DNA from: Inconstantimicrobium porci
GTDB lineage: Bacteria; Bacillota; Clostridia; Clostridiales; Clostridiaceae
Length of the DNA: 64,000 nucleotides
NCBI RefSeq assembly: GCF_009696465.1
Contig: NZ_VULX01000003.1
Location: forward strand, 62,001 to 126,000
Direction of reading: 5' to 3'
Shown: positions 61,469 to 64,000 of the stretch, in pieces
How the letters are laid out: each line of letters opens with the position of its first letter
How positions within the stretch are numbered: the first letter of the stretch is position 1
Notes under the pieces: generated by a model
Database searches by the model: none
What the model was told of the DNA's origin: nothing
The model's input: the letters and a program-made list of their open reading frames with translations, nothing else
Program-made: the position numbers and the translations under genes

Positions 61469-62695
61469 TCAAGATGGTGTTTTGTAGGTATCGGTTGATA
61501 TAAGCTCTGTTTTTACAACTTTATTATCTATTAATGTTTTCTTATAAGTCTTACTACTTCTTGGACCAAGTTGTTCAACTGAAATCTCTATTTTTTTATT
61601 CGGCTCTTCGTTAACACCCCAAATTGAAGCTGATACAGTTTTATTTGAAACATAACATTGTACTATAATTGGATATTTTTTGTTATTTTTGAATTTGAAA
61701 TCAATAGATCCACTGGCTATGGTTGCATCTCTGCCTATTGGTGCATATGATACAACAAACATATGTGGTGCACGTTCCACAACTTTCAAATCAGCAAAAA
61801 GAACAGCGTTATATAGTGTAGATACGCCCTGGCATATACCACCGGCTACAGCATCTTGCACTTTACTCTCTGCAAAAGCTGGAGCAGGTTTATACCCATC
61901 TGCAAGTTCTCTACGTCCTGCAGATTTATCACATGAAAAAGTTTCATTAGGAAGTATTAATGATCCGTTTAACTTGTTTAAGAATAATTTTATATTATTA
62001 GTTCGGTTAGCGTTTAGGCTAGTAAGAGTTGTGGTATAAGTACCTAGCACACTCATTTTATTTTGAATATCTTCAGAAACACTGCCTGCAAGAGTATCGA
62101 TTGGGATTTTTACATTTAAGTTAGTATTATCATTTTTTACTGCATCACTTAAGTTTTGATATAAAGCATCACTATTCAAGCTGTAACCATCTTCGCCACC
62201 TGAGAGATGTACTTTATTATTAGCAAAAGAAACAGAAGGTTTCTTCACTTTTTTGTTTACATGTTCTGAGAGCTTGTCTGTAAATAGTTTGAAATCATCT
62301 TTCTTTACAAGTACTTTTGCTTTTAACACATTATCTTTTGTAATCATTTTAGTTATCTTATCTTTATTTGTTGAGATTTTTTTATCTTTTGAGAGCTTAA
62401 CTGCCTCATTTGTAAGGGAATCAATATCATACATACAGCCTGTTTCATACATTGTATATGAATCTGAAAATCTATCAGAAGAAAAAGAGATTTTAGTATC
62501 TTTTAGTTTTTGAGAATAATAAGAATTTACAATGTCCTTAATATCACTCCTGCTTATATCTTTCTCTGGAGTTTTTGTTGTTGACAGTAGCATTGATTGA
62601 ATTCCTTTTGACTTAGTACAAACTAAATATGAAATAGCTGTAGTTGCGACCCCTAATGTAATTATAAGTAAAACTGTAATTATTTTTTTCTTCAT
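61469..62695 (-). CDS. VanW-family surface protein
   Basis: The 408-residue protein has an N-terminal membrane segment (IITVLLIITLGVATTAISYLV), a peptidoglycan-binding/YPDG-like region of about residues 60-220 and a VanW domain (~225-370; LILPNETFSCDKSAGRREL, GGICQGVSTLYNAVLFADL, APHMFVVSYAPIG). VanW proteins occur near glycopeptide-resistance and wall genes; their function is not known. The start at 62695 is chosen because AGGGGG lies 8 bases upstream. Surface-located, single gene. Confidence 0.9.
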   Translation of the reverse strand: MKKKIITVLLIITLGVATTAISYLVCTKSKGIQSMLLSTTKTPEKDISRSDIKDIVNSYYSQKLKDTKISFSSDRFSDSYTMYETGCMYDIDSLTNEAVKLSKDKKISTNKDKITKMITKDNVLKAKVLVKKDDFKLFTDKLSEHVNKKVKKPSVSFANNKVHLSGGEDGYSLNSDALYQNLSDAVKNDNTNLNVKIPIDTLAGSVSEDIQNKMSVLGTYTTTLTSLNANRTNNIKLFLNKLNGSLILPNETFSCDKSAGRRELADGYKPAPAFAESKVQDAVAGGICQGVSTLYNAVLFADLKVVERAPHMFVVSYAPIGRDATIASGSIDFKFKNNKKYPIIVQCYVSNKTVSASIWGVNEEPNKKIEISVEQLGPRSSKTYKKTLIDNKVVKTELISTDTYKTPS

Positions 62696-62785
62696 GATCA
62701 AACCCCCTAATAATATTTTACACAATAATATACTGAATGTAAAATATTGCTAGTTAAAATAATATTACAATTTAATTACAATTAG

Positions 62786-63409
62786 TTATAGTCTTTTAAT
62801 TTCTTCTATAGCTGATTGAATTTCATCTTTTGTCATCTCTTTTGTTGAGAGAAAATCTTCATTATGAGACATCATTGAATTATATATTTCCAAAATGTCA
62901 TCCTTATATTTTTTTCCCTTCTTTAGAAGTTCAAACGAAATATCATCTACTTTTGTATAGTCTTCATGTTTTGCATATATCTTAACTAAAGTATAAAGTG
63001 CATTATTGTCAAGATCATAATGAGATAATTCCTCACATGAACTCATAAGATCATTTATATAATAGGGGATTTTTGTATCCTTATCGTTTAAATAGATATG
63101 GCTTAAGATATAGAAACCTTTAAGTAATTTGTAGAAGGTATTATCATTTTGTTCACAAAGAGTCCATTGTTTAACAAAAAGTACACCTAGTATTGTAAAT
63201 TTTGAATAATCTTTTATCTTAGGATGAACAAAGATAGTTTCAAGCTGTGTTATAGACAGCGTACTAAGAAAATCAGAATCAAAATTTAAATATTTCTTGA
63301 ATAATTTTTCGAGTTTTAAATTAGTATCAGTAAGATTATACTTATTTATCTTATCTAATGATGTTAATAATTCTTCTGCCAGGCCATCATTAAAATCGCT
63401 TTTTATCAT
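62786..63409 (-). CDS. Hypothetical helical protein (possibly DUF6483-like)
   Basis: The 207-residue protein is predicted to be almost all helical, with repeats of Leu/Tyr-rich helices that suggest a TPR-like fold (for example YKLLKGFYILSHIYLND and NNALYTLVKIYAKHED). AGGAGG lies 8-9 bases before the ATG at 63409. It resembles clostridial DUF6483 proteins from memory, but I cannot confirm. No membrane or signal sequence is visible. Confidence 0.55.
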   Translation of the reverse strand: MIKSDFNDGLAEELLTSLDKINKYNLTDTNLKLEKLFKKYLNFDSDFLSTLSITQLETIFVHPKIKDYSKFTILGVLFVKQWTLCEQNDNTFYKLLKGFYILSHIYLNDKDTKIPYYINDLMSSCEELSHYDLDNNALYTLVKIYAKHEDYTKVDDISFELLKKGKKYKDDILEIYNSMMSHNEDFLSTKEMTKDEIQSAIEEIKRL

Positions 63410-63558
63410 TAAGAATAAACCTCCTATTTCCTATAATAATACGAAAATTATATAATAATATGAAAAATTATACAACAAAAATTTCTTTGTTTAGTTATTT
63501 AATCGTATTCTTCTTAATAAATTAAAATAGTAATAATAAATTAAAGGAGATAAAAGTC

Positions 63559-64000
63559 TTGGATATAAAATCGTTGGTACCACTATTGTTGTCTTTATTA
63601 GCAGGAATGTGTACTGTAATAGGAGCTTTTATAGTTTTTTTCTCAAAATCAAAAAATAAAAAACTTATATGTTTTTCACTTGGATTTTCTGCCGGAGTAA
63701 TGATTACTATCTCATTTACTGATTTATATATAACTGCAGAAGAAAATTTGTCAAAAAAAGCAGGGATGATAGGAGGAGTCTTATATACTCTTTTATTTCT
63801 TGTTATGGGAGCACTGATGGCTCTACTTATTGATGAATTTATTCCTGATGTTGAGAATGATAATAAAGTGTATGATTCTAAGAATGTTAAGTTGTACCGA
63901 GTTGGATATGTATCAATGATAGCACTGATGATTCATAATTTCCCTGAAGGAGTTGCAACATTTGTCTCAGGTTACGAAAATGTGGCGCTTGGAATTTCAA
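63559..64000 (+). CDS. zupT: ZIP-family metal transporter (ZupT-like), 3' end outside window
   Basis: From TTG 63559 (AAAGGAGA upstream) 147 codons are open to the end of the window. The protein shows three or four membrane segments (LLLSLLAGMCTVIGAFIVFF; LGFSAGVMITISFTDLY; GVLYTLLFLVMGALMALL) and the ZIP signature HNFPEGVATFVSG. The central loop between the third segment and this motif is acidic and carries a few charged residues. ZupT-type proteins import zinc and other divalent metals. The remaining membrane segments must lie downstream of the window. Confidence 0.9.
   Translation, partial: MDIKSLVPLLLSLLAGMCTVIGAFIVFFSKSKNKKLICFSLGFSAGVMITISFTDLYITAEENLSKKAGMIGGVLYTLLFLVMGALMALLIDEFIPDVENDNKVYDSKNVKLYRVGYVSMIALMIHNFPEGVATFVSGYENVALGIS

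Noticed and set aside
61469-62695. Calling the VanW gene a vancomycin-resistance determinant
   Set aside because: No vanHAX, vanRS or vanZ partners are present; VanW-domain proteins are common in clostridia without resistance.

Overview
The window is low-GC, AT-rich DNA with strong Shine-Dalgarno sites (GGAGG/AGGAG), frequent TTG/GTG starts and many U-tailed hairpin terminators. Gene content (ANTAR-regulated nitrogen genes, FeoAB with a DtxR-type regulator, DUF1540, VanW and SulP proteins, no aerobic respiratory genes) points to an anaerobic Firmicute, most likely Clostridium sensu stricto. Species cannot be fixed from the sequence alone.

Layout. 1-9.3 kb: tail of an ABC-F ATPase, a SulP anion permease, a triply broken PHP phosphatase pseudogene, tRNA-Leu(CAG), glutamate synthase large subunit gltB and a shortened cis-prenyltransferase. 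9.4-13.2 kb: a secreted beta-propeller protein and a two-gene GlpA-like/flavin oxidoreductase operon. 13.2-31.4 kb is an accessory, eroded stretch: an attenuator leader in front of an ABC-F remnant, a broken M20 amidohydrolase, a response regulator whose sensor kinase is cut by an insertion sequence, a 3'-truncated DUF969 transporter gene and a second, internally deleted transposase. Intact genes in between include a threonine aldolase, a flavodoxin/PNPOx fusion, a secreted phytase-like phosphatase, an LD-carboxypeptidase/transporter pair, rsgA behind an elaborate leader, a glycerate kinase/nicotinamidase/DUF488 group and two tandem DUF2087 genes. 31.6-38.7 kb: pyroglutamyl peptidase with gamma-glutamylcyclotransferase, peroxiredoxin, CstA, RluF, a GltD-like flavoprotein and PanE. 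38.8-45.4 kb: an ABC transporter plus two-component system, followed by a lipoprotein and a zinc phospholipase C-like protein. 45.6-51.2 kb: DUF1540, an SH3/NlpC-P60 hydrolase, a DtxR-family regulator and feoAB. 51.4-56.9 kb: a TetR-MMPL-coiled-coil exporter operon with two perfect palindromic operators. 57-60.8 kb: amtB-glnK-glnA-ANTAR nitrogen cluster with promoter-terminator leaders. 61-64 kb: a Cys-rich small protein, VanW, an unidentified protein and the start of a ZIP metal transporter.

Themes. Nitrogen assimilation genes are spread through the window (gltB, a GltD-like protein 28 kb away, amtB-glnK-glnA); an ANTAR protein and terminator-bearing leaders suggest antitermination control. 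A second theme is decay: at least seven genes between 3 and 31.4 kb carry internal deletions, frameshifts or IS-linked truncations while neighbours are intact. A third is leader-based regulation: small ORFs plus terminator hairpins precede the ABC-F remnant and rsgA.
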